A stretch of DNA of 64,000 nt. Source: Oscillospiraceae bacterium (GTDB lineage: Bacteria > Bacillota_A > Clostridia > Oscillospirales > CAG-272). The notes below the pieces were generated by a model. The model did no database searches. It was not told where the DNA came from and was given only the letters and a program-made list of their open reading frames with translations. Numbering within the stretch: position 1 is the first letter of the stretch; the number at the start of each line of letters is the position of its first letter. The stretch lies in the NCBI GenBank assembly GCA_015064665.1, contig SVRU01000001.1, positions 1 to 64,000 on the forward strand, in the 5' to 3' direction. Position numbers and translations under genes: made by a program. Of this stretch, positions 6,900 to 14,880 are shown one piece after another.

Positions 6900-9479
6900 T
6901 TATACTGTGTAATTAAGATTTACCATTTCTATATTGCCATTCGGACAACGGTTAAAGCACATACCGCAAGCAACGCACTCTTCTTTTCTGATATGCATTG
7001 TATCTACGTCCGAAATTTCGGGAGCAAAGTCTGTGCAGATTGTCTTACAAAGCTGACAGCCCTCGCCACAGCCGCAATTCAAGCAACGGGATGCCTCCTT
7101 GACCGCTTCCGCCTCTGTCATAACGCGCTCGTAAACGTCAAAGTTTTCCTTGCGAGAGCCGACATCTTTTTCAAGAGAAAGAGGGTTCATATCCTTTTTC
7201 AGATAACCTGTTCTCTCTCTGACAAGCTCCGAGTTGACGGTCTTAACGGCTACAACACCGCCAAGTGTTGCCTTATCGCCCATAATATCATTGTCAATAA
7301 CCGATGCCGCATTCTTTCCCGCAGAAATAGCGGTTATAACGTTTGCAGAGCGAACTGCATTTCCGCCTGCATAAACACCCTCAACGTTGGTACGGGCATT
7401 GATAATTTTAACAAAACCGTTCTTTTCTTCAACAGAGCCTATTGCTTCTATATCTGCAACGTATCCGTTTGCGAGGATAACGTCGTCACAAGGAAGAGTC
7501 ATAACCGCTCCGCCGCGGACAAGGGTAACGGAATTATCGCCGATCTCCTTAACGGTTACGTTATCAAGGAGCGCAACGCCCTCCTCTTCTGCAAGCGCCA
7601 GTGTTTCGGTATCGTAAGTGCCCTTGCCGTAGCGGGCTGTGTAAACAAGCGTTACCTGCTTTGCACCGATTCTTAAAGCACTTCTCGCCGCATCCATAGC
7701 GGCAAAGCCGCGGCCTATAACGACGACGTTTTCTTTGACGGAAACAGCTTTGCCAAGCGAAAGAGCTTTCAAAAATTCTATTGCGTCGGTTGCTTTTTCT
7801 GCGCCGTCGATATCGCTCTTCTGCTTTTTATCGGCTCCGGTTGCAAGGAATATCGCCTCAAATCCCGCATTTTTAAGACCGTCTACCGTAATATCTTTGC
7901 CAAGCTCTTTTCCAAACTCGAATTTCACTCCGTTTTCGGAAAGAACCTTGACCTCGTCATCAAGCACCTTCTTGTTCATCACGTAATTCGGTATGCCGAA
8001 TCTGACGAGTCCGCCCGCGGTATCTTCCTTTTCAAAAACGGTAACCTCATAGCCACCCTTGCGAAGCTCAGACGCGCAGGAAAGTCCTGCAGGGCCCGCG
8101 CCTACAACGGCAACCTTATGTCCGTTCAACGAAGCCTTTGCGAAAGCCGGTGTCCATCCCTGAGCCTTGCCGTATTCAAGAATAAATCTCTTGAGCTTAC
8201 GGATTTTAAGCGGAGCGTCGTAATCGCCTCTTATACAAGCATCCTCGCACGGATGGTTGCAAACGAACGCGCAAATGTTCTGCAGAGGATTCTTGGCTGT
8301 GATAAGGTCGAACGCCTCTTTATACTCGCCCTTTGCAATCTTCTGTATGTACGCCTGTGTGGGAACGTGATGCGGACAGGCACTCTTACACGGAGCTGAA
8401 AGATTCGGCTCTTTAACCTTTGCATAGCCTGCGAAAATCGTTACGTCATTAGCCGTTTTCACCTCGGGAACAACCAATCCGCGCATCTCGGAAAGGTCGG
8501 AATACCCATGCTCCTGCATATATTTGTCAAGACCCTCGATCATCGGTCTGCAAATATCATAACCCGAAATCAAGGTCTCGGCGCACACGCCGAGAAGCGT
8601 TCCGCCGCACAAAATCATCTCCACGGCGTCGCGCCAGTTGGTTATGCCGCCAGCCGCCATAATAGGAGCGTCCATACCGCAAACCTTGCGTATCTCGTAC
8701 GTATCACGCTGAGCCAAGGGCTTCAGCCATTTTCCGCAATGACATCCCATGGAAATTTCTTTTTGAAGGTGATAAAAAGCTTTGCCCGGCTCGTCAATGT
8801 CGATAGGCGGCATACCGAGACGGTTACCCGTTCCGCCGACCGCATCTGCTCCGGCTTCGTAAAGAGCCTTGGCAACCTTTGCTATCTGACCGCCCTCGGG
8901 AGTAAGCTTTACGAACAGCGGTATTGAAATTGCCGCCTTAACCGCTCTTGCAATTTCCGCAGCAACCTCTGCCTGCTGACCCATGCTTGCGCCGGTCTGC
9001 TTTTTTGCGGAATTGCTTCCGCCGCTCGTCATCTCAACGTTATAGCTCATGTTCGGGCAGCACATATTAAGCTCGATAATATCCGCTCCGGCTTCCTCAA
9101 ACTTCTTTGCCATATTGACCCAGCCGTCAACACCTGCGTCACCTGCATAGGTGATATTAGCCATAAGCTTAAGGTCGTGAAGCTTTGGCTTTGCATCTCT
9201 TATCAGCTTCAGTCCCTCTTCGAAGGTGAGTCGCTTTTCAGCCGTAAAGGCGAGAGCGTCTCTATCCTTAAAAAGCGAGTAACGGGGCTTACGGTTTATA
9301 TAAGGTGCGGGGTCGATGCTAAGCTTGATCGAAGCCGCAGCCCAACCCGTCTCTTCGATTCTGATAAGCTGCTTTACGTTCTTTGTGGTAGGTCCCGACG
9401 CAACGAAAAACGGATTTTTGAAGGTAACTCCGCCTATAGTTACGGGAATGTTTATATCACGAATTTTCTTGTCACTCAT
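6900..9479 (-). CDS. Dihydropyrimidine dehydrogenase-like protein: PreA-type FMN barrel fused to GltD-like FAD/NAD module
   Basis: 859 residues. Residues about 5-330 form a PreA/dihydroorotate-dehydrogenase TIM barrel (NPFFVASGP, ELNMCCPNM with the acid/base Cys region, PLFVKLTP, MAAGGITNWRDA). Residues about 360-440 are the 4Fe-4S entry domain of GltD/PreT proteins (CKSACPHHVPTQAYI, NICAFVCNHPCEDACIRGDY). Residues about 450-760 are the FAD/NAD(P) oxidoreductase (VVGAGPAGLSCASELRKGGY). The C-terminus carries cysteine clusters RCLNCGCGEGCQLC and the ferredoxin motif CVACGMCFNRCPNG. The order PreA-PreT is reversed relative to eukaryotic DPD, in which the GltD-like part is N-terminal. It starts 3 bp after the Gfo/Idh gene, so the two are coupled. 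Probably a cytoplasmic NAD(P)H-linked reductase; a pyrimidine substrate is not supported by any neighbour. Confidence 0.85.
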   Translation of the reverse strand: MSDKKIRDINIPVTIGGVTFKNPFFVASGPTTKNVKQLIRIEETGWAAASIKLSIDPAPYINRKPRYSLFKDRDALAFTAEKRLTFEEGLKLIRDAKPKLHDLKLMANITYAGDAGVDGWVNMAKKFEEAGADIIELNMCCPNMSYNVEMTSGGSNSAKKQTGASMGQQAEVAAEIARAVKAAISIPLFVKLTPEGGQIAKVAKALYEAGADAVGGTGNRLGMPPIDIDEPGKAFYHLQKEISMGCHCGKWLKPLAQRDTYEIRKVCGMDAPIMAAGGITNWRDAVEMILCGGTLLGVCAETLISGYDICRPMIEGLDKYMQEHGYSDLSEMRGLVVPEVKTANDVTIFAGYAKVKEPNLSAPCKSACPHHVPTQAYIQKIAKGEYKEAFDLITAKNPLQNICAFVCNHPCEDACIRGDYDAPLKIRKLKRFILEYGKAQGWTPAFAKASLNGHKVAVVGAGPAGLSCASELRKGGYEVTVFEKEDTAGGLVRFGIPNYVMNKKVLDDEVKVLSENGVKFEFGKELGKDITVDGLKNAGFEAIFLATGADKKQKSDIDGAEKATDAIEFLKALSLGKAVSVKENVVVIGRGFAAMDAARSALRIGAKQVTLVYTARYGKGTYDTETLALAEEEGVALLDNVTVKEIGDNSVTLVRGGAVMTLPCDDVILANGYVADIEAIGSVEEKNGFVKIINARTNVEGVYAGGNAVRSANVITAISAGKNAASVIDNDIMGDKATLGGVVAVKTVNSELVRERTGYLKKDMNPLSLEKDVGSRKENFDVYERVMTEAEAVKEASRCLNCGCGEGCQLCKTICTDFAPEISDVDTMHIRKEECVACGMCFNRCPNGNIEMVNLNYTV

Positions 9480-9482
9480 AAA

Positions 9483-10553
9483 TCACTTCTCCTCGAGGCT
9501 GTTTTTTATATTCACGCCTTTACGAGCAGATTCATAAATCAGATTTATAACTCTCAAAGTCTCATAGCCGTCAATTCCGCGAAGTCCGACCTGAGCGTCT
9601 TTACCTGCCAAAGCGCAGTCAACGAAATGATTGATTTCTCCGCAATAGCCGAGAGAATACTTCTCGTCAACGGCAACGTTTGACCAACCCGTCGTAACCT
9701 CAGCCTTCTCAATCGTGTAATCAAGTCCGGGAATCGAGAACACTTTAACGGGACCGGAGAATGACAGGTCGACGTGAATAGTACCCTTCTCGCAGTAAAC
9801 GTCGAGTATATCCTCCATACCGCCTACCGTTATGTAGTTCGCCTCAAGAGTCGCATAGGTTCCGTCCTGGAAACGCATAAAGGCACCTGCCCAGTCTTCA
9901 CCCTCCATCTGCTTATGAACCATATTGTTTTCCGCACCGCCCGAAGACATAGCGGAAATTTCCGCCCACTTATTGTCCTTCATAGCAAGCATAAACGCAA
10001 CGGGATGAACGCCGAGATGCACCATGCAACCTCCGCCGCAATACTTGATGCTCTGCGCGAAGGGGCTGTGAGAGCCGCTGTGGCACTCACGCGCTCTTAC
10101 ATAAAGCATTCTGCCGAGCTGACCGCTTTCAATAAGCGAAATCGCCTTTCTGAAAGCAGGCGCAAAAAGCCAATCCTCTGCGTAATAAATATGCTTGCCG
10201 AGCTTTTCAGCCGTTTTTATCATATCCTCCGCATCCTCAACGGTGGTTGCAAGAGGCTTTTCGCAAATAACGTCTCTGCCCCTGTTCATCGCCTTAATGG
10301 CAACGTCGTGATGCAGGAAATTGGGCATACAAATGTCGACCACGTCGCAGTCGCAGTTTGCAATAGCCGTATCGTAATCGTCGTAAGCCTCGTAGCCCGT
10401 AAATCCGTAACGGTCAGCCAAGGTCTTTATTGCCGCAACGTTCTTATCACAAATACCGACGATATCAACCTTATCAAGAATTCTGCTGTATCCGTCGGAA
10501 TGAAGGTCGGCTGAAAAAGCCGCGCCTACGATCAATACCTTTAATTTTCTCAT
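9483..10553 (-). CDS. Gfo/Idh/MocA-family NAD(P)-dependent oxidoreductase
   Basis: 356 residues. An N-terminal Rossmann fold (LIVGAAFSADLHSDGYSRI) is followed by the family motif CEKPLATTVEDAE (catalytic Lys of E-K-P) and GGCMVHLGVHPVAFML in the substrate domain with its conserved His residues. Members oxidise sugars or cyclitols such as myo-inositol, or reduce the keto forms. The ATG at 10553 has TTGGAGGAAAA upstream. Next to a creatininase-family hydrolase and a fructuronate-reductase-like SDR, an inositol dehydrogenase (IolG-type) role is possible, but the exact substrate is inference. Confidence 0.85.
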   Translation of the reverse strand: MRKLKVLIVGAAFSADLHSDGYSRILDKVDIVGICDKNVAAIKTLADRYGFTGYEAYDDYDTAIANCDCDVVDICMPNFLHHDVAIKAMNRGRDVICEKPLATTVEDAEDMIKTAEKLGKHIYYAEDWLFAPAFRKAISLIESGQLGRMLYVRARECHSGSHSPFAQSIKYCGGGCMVHLGVHPVAFMLAMKDNKWAEISAMSSGGAENNMVHKQMEGEDWAGAFMRFQDGTYATLEANYITVGGMEDILDVYCEKGTIHVDLSFSGPVKVFSIPGLDYTIEKAEVTTGWSNVAVDEKYSLGYCGEINHFVDCALAGKDAQVGLRGIDGYETLRVINLIYESARKGVNIKNSLEEK

Positions 10554-10635
10554 TTTTCCTCCAAAATCGCTATGTCGCGAATTTTTAATTATCTTTATAA
10601 TACCAATAGTTTATATCCGAAGAAAGTCGAAACAA

Positions 10636-11367
10636 TCAGAAATCGCTATAACCTATTTTTTCCTTTTTGCTCATATAGTCGAACGCCTTATTAAGCTCGT
10701 TTACCACCGTTTCGGCAGATAACTCAAGAATTTTCTCGCCCTTCTCTGCGGTAGCCTTCGTAGGATAACCCCACACACCCATAGGTGAAGCGCGGAAAAT
10801 ACTGCCGTAATTCAGATAAGGTCTCGGTGTTTCGGGGCAATAATCTACCGCTCTTTCCATATGTACCGTTTCGGGCGCTATCGCAAGGATCTGCGAGGTT
10901 TCGTTTTCGTCTGCATGCAATCCCTTAGTTTCGGTAATGCTCGAAAAGTTTATAGCGTCGGGAGTTACGAATGCGACCTGCAGATCCGGGTTGAATTTCG
11001 CATTGAGGTCGCGCACAAGGGGATTTGCTATAAAAATTCCGCCGTGAGTGATTACTATGCCTACGCGCTTGAAGCCCTGCTCCTTCAGTGACATTATAAT
11101 GTCATACATCATTTGATAGAAGGTCGTTGACTCCATCCATACGGAACCTTTTTTGCCCATATGCTCACGGCAGGTTGAAATCGGAAGCGCGGGAATAAGA
11201 AAAGCGTTCATTTTTTCGGCAACACGTCTGCCAAGCTCGGCCGCGATCGCCCAGTCCGTCATTATCGGAAGATGCGGACCGTGCTGCTCAAGCGAACCTA
11301 CGGGTATTATTGCAAGGTCGGGATCCAAGCTGCAAATTTCATCTGCGGTCATTTTGAACATTTCCAT
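10636..11367 (-). CDS. Creatininase-family metal-dependent hydrolase
   Basis: 243 residues, normal length for the creatininase fold. Metal ligand motifs are visible: PVGSLEQHGPHLPIMTD (Glu, His and Asp ligands), THGG in VGIVITHGGIFI, and HADENETSQILA (Glu ligand). Known members hydrolyse creatinine, FAPy-type deazaflavin precursors, or keto-inositol rings (the Thermotoga IolN type). The TRP/loop pattern for creatinine itself cannot be judged by eye. It sits between malic enzyme (67-bp gap) and Gfo/Idh (82-bp gap) in the operon, and the ATG at 11367 follows AAGAGGTAGCTT. A cyclitol ring-opening role fits the neighbours and is inference. Confidence 0.8.
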   Translation of the reverse strand: MEMFKMTADEICSLDPDLAIIPVGSLEQHGPHLPIMTDWAIAAELGRRVAEKMNAFLIPALPISTCREHMGKKGSVWMESTTFYQMMYDIIMSLKEQGFKRVGIVITHGGIFIANPLVRDLNAKFNPDLQVAFVTPDAINFSSITETKGLHADENETSQILAIAPETVHMERAVDYCPETPRPYLNYGSIFRASPMGVWGYPTKATAEKGEKILELSAETVVNELNKAFDYMSKKEKIGYSDF

Positions 11368-11434
11368 AAGCTACCTCTTAAATTATATTTTTTTGACTTA
11401 CCGTCTTAAAGCTTTAAAAGTCGAAGCAAATGAA

Positions 11435-12604
11435 TTACTTTCTTGCAATGCCGCTCTTTCTTGCAGCCTCGGCAACGGCATTTGCAACCGCCTTGCCAAC
11501 TCTCTTATCGAATGCGGTGGGCATAATATAATCCGCGCAAAGCTCCTCGTCCGAAACGAGTCCCGCAATAGCGTAAGACGCAGCCATCTTCATTTCATCG
11601 TTGATATCGCTTGCGCGAACGTCAAGAGCTCCTCTGAATATTCCGGGGAAGGCAAGAACGTTGTTGATCTGGTTCGGATAGTCGGAACGTCCCGTACCTA
11701 CGACGACAGCTCCGCCCTCTTTTGCTTCGTCGGGGAATATTTCGGGAACGGGATTTGCCATTGCAAATACGATAGCGTCCTTTGCCATCGTGCTGACCAT
11801 TTCCTTTGAAACGACCTTAGGAGCAGAAACTCCGATAAGCACGTCAGCGCCCTTCATAGCATCGGCAAGAGTACCCATAAGGCGCTCGGGATTGGTCTTC
11901 TTTGCAAGCTCTGCATGCGCAGGGCTGAGATCCATTCCCTCGCAAATAATTCCAAAGCGATCAACCATAACGAGATTCTTAACGCCGAGCTTCATAATAT
12001 GATTGCCGATTGCCGTTCCTGCGCTTCCCGCGCCGTTAATAACGACCTTGATCTTGGAAATATCCTTTTTAACGACCTTAAGTGCGTTAAGCATAGCAGC
12101 GGCAACGACTATCGCCGTTCCGTACTGGTCATCGTGGAACACGGGTATATCGCAAAGCTCTCTGAGCCTCGTTTCTATCTCGAAGCATCTCGGTGCGGCA
12201 ATATCCTCGAGGTTAATTCCGCCGAAGCTGCCCGAGAGCAAATAAACGGTTCTGACGAACTCGTCAACGTCCTGCGTTTTTATGCAAAGAGGAAATGCAT
12301 CAACGTCTGCAAACGACTTGAAAAGCGCACACTTTCCTTCCATAACGGGCATACCTGCCTCGGGACCTATATCTCCAAGTCCCAAAACGGCCGAGCCGTC
12401 TGTTATTACCGCAACAAGATTATGGCGTCTCGTAAGCTCAAAGGACTTAGATATGTCCTTCTGAATTTCAAGACAGGGCTCTGCAACGCCGGGAGTGTAT
12501 GCAAGAGAAAGGTCCTGCGAATTTGCAACGGGTACTCTGGAAACAACTTCAATTTTTCCTCCCCATTCCTTATGCTTTTTCAAAGATTCTTGTTTAATGT
12601 CCAT
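11435..12604 (-). CDS. NAD(P)-dependent malic enzyme (oxaloacetate-decarboxylating)
   Basis: 389 residues, the short bacterial form without the C-terminal phosphotransacetylase domain. Active-site elements are SLAYTPGVAEPC (catalytic Tyr), GKCALFKSFADVDAFPLCIK (substrate Lys), the metal region LEDIAAPRCFEIE with FHDDQYGTAIV, and the cofactor loop INGAGSAGTAIGNHI. It converts malate to pyruvate and CO2 while reducing NAD(P)+. It is the first gene of the six-gene operon: the ATG at 12604 has AGGAGGATAAC upstream, and the promoter with a palindromic operator candidate lies at 12654-12704. Leading the operon, it may supply pyruvate or reducing power for the reductases downstream. Confidence 0.92.
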   Translation of the reverse strand: MDIKQESLKKHKEWGGKIEVVSRVPVANSQDLSLAYTPGVAEPCLEIQKDISKSFELTRRHNLVAVITDGSAVLGLGDIGPEAGMPVMEGKCALFKSFADVDAFPLCIKTQDVDEFVRTVYLLSGSFGGINLEDIAAPRCFEIETRLRELCDIPVFHDDQYGTAIVVAAAMLNALKVVKKDISKIKVVINGAGSAGTAIGNHIMKLGVKNLVMVDRFGIICEGMDLSPAHAELAKKTNPERLMGTLADAMKGADVLIGVSAPKVVSKEMVSTMAKDAIVFAMANPVPEIFPDEAKEGGAVVVGTGRSDYPNQINNVLAFPGIFRGALDVRASDINDEMKMAASYAIAGLVSDEELCADYIMPTAFDKRVGKAVANAVAEAARKSGIARK

Positions 12605-12653
12605 GTTATCCTCCTAAAATCTTAACGATTAAAAATTTGACTAATTTAATTAA

Positions 12654-12704
12654 GTAACTATTCAGTTACATTTTAATGATAACATTATTTTCCCGCCTTG
12701 TCAA
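12654..12704 (-). promoter_or_regulatory. Promoter and palindromic operator of the catabolic operon
   Basis: On the minus strand: TTGACA (12704-12699), 17-bp spacer, TATCAT (12681-12676). Just downstream, over the expected start site, lies the perfect palindrome GTAACT-N4-AGTTAC (12654-12669), well placed for a dimeric repressor such as a GntR- or MarR-type protein. No regulator gene is present in the window. The remaining 12705-12852 stretch holds no gene I can see. Confidence 0.75.
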
Positions 12705-12852
12705 GCGAAAAAACAAAAATATCACCGTTTTTATATATTATTCTATACTCTTTATTTCATTATATCATAAATAGTGTTAATTTCAATAGCTTTTACATAA
12801 TTTTTTTACATTTTGAATTGTGCATAAATTAACAGACTGACAAAAAATAAAC

Positions 12853-12893
12853 GGGGAGGGTTTCTCAAACGTGAAAAATGAGCTCTCCTCCTC
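12853..12893 (-). terminator. Probable terminator of the first matrix operon
   Basis: On the minus strand an imperfect GC-rich stem (GGAGGAGAGCTCA against TGAGAAACCCTCC) is followed by GTTTATTTTTTG. It lies about 40 bp past the stop of the uL15-like gene. Confidence 0.5.
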
Positions 12894-12930
12894 GTCTATA
12901 TAATCTTCGGCGTCCGATTGGAATTCGGCG

Positions 12931-14229
12931 CTACTTTCTTGCGGCTCTGCCGCCGGTAAGTAATATCATCTTAACCGCCTGCATGGAATAATCGTCTGCA
13001 ATTACGGTCAGCGGCTTTGTGAGAGTGCCGCGGGCAAGTATCTTTACCGAGGCTGCTTTTTTGGGAATCATTCCCTTAATCTTAAGCGATTCGAGATCGA
13101 CGGTTTCGCCCGACTCGAAGCTTTCGGATATGGTATCGATGTTCACAATAGCGCGCTTTTGCTTCTTATCGCCGCCCTTGTTTGCCTCGCGCTCGGCATT
13201 TTTCGTGCTTGCGGGCACCGTCTGCTCTGCTTCTGCCGCGACGTCGATTATAGCTTCAGCATAAGCCGTAAGCGTATGCTCCTTATCTTCGCTTACGATG
13301 CTTTCCTCGGTTTCCATAAGTGCCACTGCTTGTTCGTTGGTAAGGCACCTGTCGGCTTCATCTGCGGAAATTGCCGAACGGTAGTCAAGTCCGGTAAGCA
13401 TACGGAACTTCTCTCGGCGCATATCCTCGAAGGTTGCGGGCTCCATCTCGGTCTCATTTCCGTCACCGGTCACGTACACCTTAATAAGTCCGCGCCAAAC
13501 GAGCTGCTCGGTCGTCTGATATTCAAGCTCAAAGCTCTCCTCGGTGCGTTCCGTAAGTGTTGCACCGAGCTTAGCCATAAGAATTGCGATAAGCTCCCCC
13601 GTCCATTTTACGCTTCGCTGCGAGCGCAGCTTCATGCGGAGGGGGGTCTGCTCGAATTTCTTTATTTCCGATACGTTCTCGAATTTGTATTTTGTTTCCG
13701 CGTATTCCCGAGGGTCGAGCGCAAGATATGCGGAAAGAGTCTTGCCCTTTATGGCGAATTTGGCAACCGCCGTCCTTCCTATACGAAACGTCTCGCAGGT
13801 CCAGCTCATACGAGCCTTGGTTCCGTATGCAAGAAGCAGATTCTTTATCTCGCTGTAACGCGCCTTAATTTCGTCGCTTGATTGAATAAGTCTTGCGGTA
13901 AAGCTTCTGCTGTAACGCACGTATACCGTTTTACCGTCCTGAATGAAGCTTTCGCCGGCGAGATCCGAATCGTCTATTGGTACGCTTACGGTTTCCGCAG
14001 GGTCTGCCGTTTCAGCGGGCTCTGCCGCAACGGGAACGGCGTTCTCCTCCGTCAAGACCTTCTTTTCTTCGGCGTTGAAGGAAACGAGCATAGTGCTTTT
14101 TCTCTTTTTGCCTATTATCTCTATCACCAAAAGAGTAAGCGAGGCGAAAAGAACGAGGGAAGCCGCAAAAAGCAAGATAAACTTTGTCTCAAAGCTCCAC
14201 TGTATCGCCATACTCGATGTATGTATCAT
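12931..14229 (-). CDS. Membrane-anchored protein with a C-terminal ribosomal uL15-like domain
   Basis: 432 residues. One TM helix (about residues 17-39) with a basic stop-transfer GKKRKS is followed by an acidic linker (about 50-90) and a basic domain at about 100-260 (YVRYSRSFTARLIQSSDEIK, GRTAVAKFAIKGKTLSAYLA) that I associate with an uncharacterised family in gut Bacillota. After a second disordered stretch comes a C-terminal module (about 360-432). There VNIDTISESFESGETVDLES, SVKILARGTLTKPLTVIADD and a final GG align with the end of ribosomal protein L15 (V-N-x-x-x-L, V-K-I-L-G-x-G-x-L-T-K-x-L-T-V). It is not the ribosomal gene: wrong length, TM anchor, and last gene of a SipW/TasA-type operon (39 bp after SipW). 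The ATG at 14229 follows GGAGGC. Function unknown. Confidence 0.7.
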   Translation of the reverse strand: MIHTSSMAIQWSFETKFILLFAASLVLFASLTLLVIEIIGKKRKSTMLVSFNAEEKKVLTEENAVPVAAEPAETADPAETVSVPIDDSDLAGESFIQDGKTVYVRYSRSFTARLIQSSDEIKARYSEIKNLLLAYGTKARMSWTCETFRIGRTAVAKFAIKGKTLSAYLALDPREYAETKYKFENVSEIKKFEQTPLRMKLRSQRSVKWTGELIAILMAKLGATLTERTEESFELEYQTTEQLVWRGLIKVYVTGDGNETEMEPATFEDMRREKFRMLTGLDYRSAISADEADRCLTNEQAVALMETEESIVSEDKEHTLTAYAEAIIDVAAEAEQTVPASTKNAEREANKGGDKKQKRAIVNIDTISESFESGETVDLESLKIKGMIPKKAASVKILARGTLTKPLTVIADDYSMQAVKMILLTGGRAARK

Positions 14230-14268
14230 CTTATTTTCGCCTCCGTTTCATTCTTAAATTTATCTATA

Positions 14269-14865
14269 TTATTCAGCTTTCTCTTCCTCATTCTCGTTTG
14301 CTTCGAGGTGGATATGCCTGTTTTTGTCATCTTTTATAAGGAATATTCCGAGACCGAGGATAACTATCGCGGTGAGAACGTAAATATATCCTCCGCCCTC
14401 TATCAGCCATCCGCAAAGCAATCCGAGCACGTGCATCTGAAGCACTACCTCGCCGAAGATCATATCGTCGGTGACTATTTCTCTGTCGTCACTGTCGTTT
14501 GCATCTCCCTTGGTTACGTAGCCGCCGTTTTCGGCATATTCCACAATTCTGTGCGTAGTGGGTATTGTCTCGCCCTCATGGGCGAAGGTAATTATATCAC
14601 CCGTGATATAATCGCCCGTATCTTTAATTATTATAATGTCACCCTTTGCGATAGTATCGCTCATTGACGGAGATGCTACTACGAGCATCGAATAGCCGCA
14701 AAACGAGGGGACGGTTGATTTGCGAATAAATTTGTCTATTGCAAGCCAGCTCGTCAAAACGAGCAGAAACGCGCAAAGCACTATTGAGGCGCATAGGAGC
14801 ACCTTTTTTATTATTGAAACGGTTTTTTTGAGAATAGAGTCTTTAGCTTTTAGGTTTTCCGACAT
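14269..14865 (-). CDS. sipW: ER-type (SipW-like) signal peptidase I
   Basis: 198 residues. N-terminal TM helix (about 20-43), catalytic Ser67 in VVASPSMSD, catalytic His105 in IPTTHRIV (His replaces the Lys of ordinary bacterial signal peptidases), and Asp121 and Asp127 in TKGDANDSDDREI with the family's KGD-x5-D spacing. A second TM helix (about 150-176) and an acidic cytoplasmic tail follow. SipW enzymes cleave TasA/camelysin-type fibre subunits. The gene is 15 bp downstream of the 273-residue TasA-like membrane protein and so should process the secreted proteins of this operon. The ATG at 14865 follows AAAAGGAGTT. Confidence 0.9.
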   Translation of the reverse strand: MSENLKAKDSILKKTVSIIKKVLLCASIVLCAFLLVLTSWLAIDKFIRKSTVPSFCGYSMLVVASPSMSDTIAKGDIIIIKDTGDYITGDIITFAHEGETIPTTHRIVEYAENGGYVTKGDANDSDDREIVTDDMIFGEVVLQMHVLGLLCGWLIEGGGYIYVLTAIVILGLGIFLIKDDKNRHIHLEANENEEEKAE

Positions 14866-14880
14866 AATTCAAAACTCCTT

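Noticed and set aside
12931..14229. A second ribosomal protein L15 gene
   Set aside because: Only the last 70 residues resemble uL15; the protein is three times too long, has a TM helix and lies in a secretion operon.
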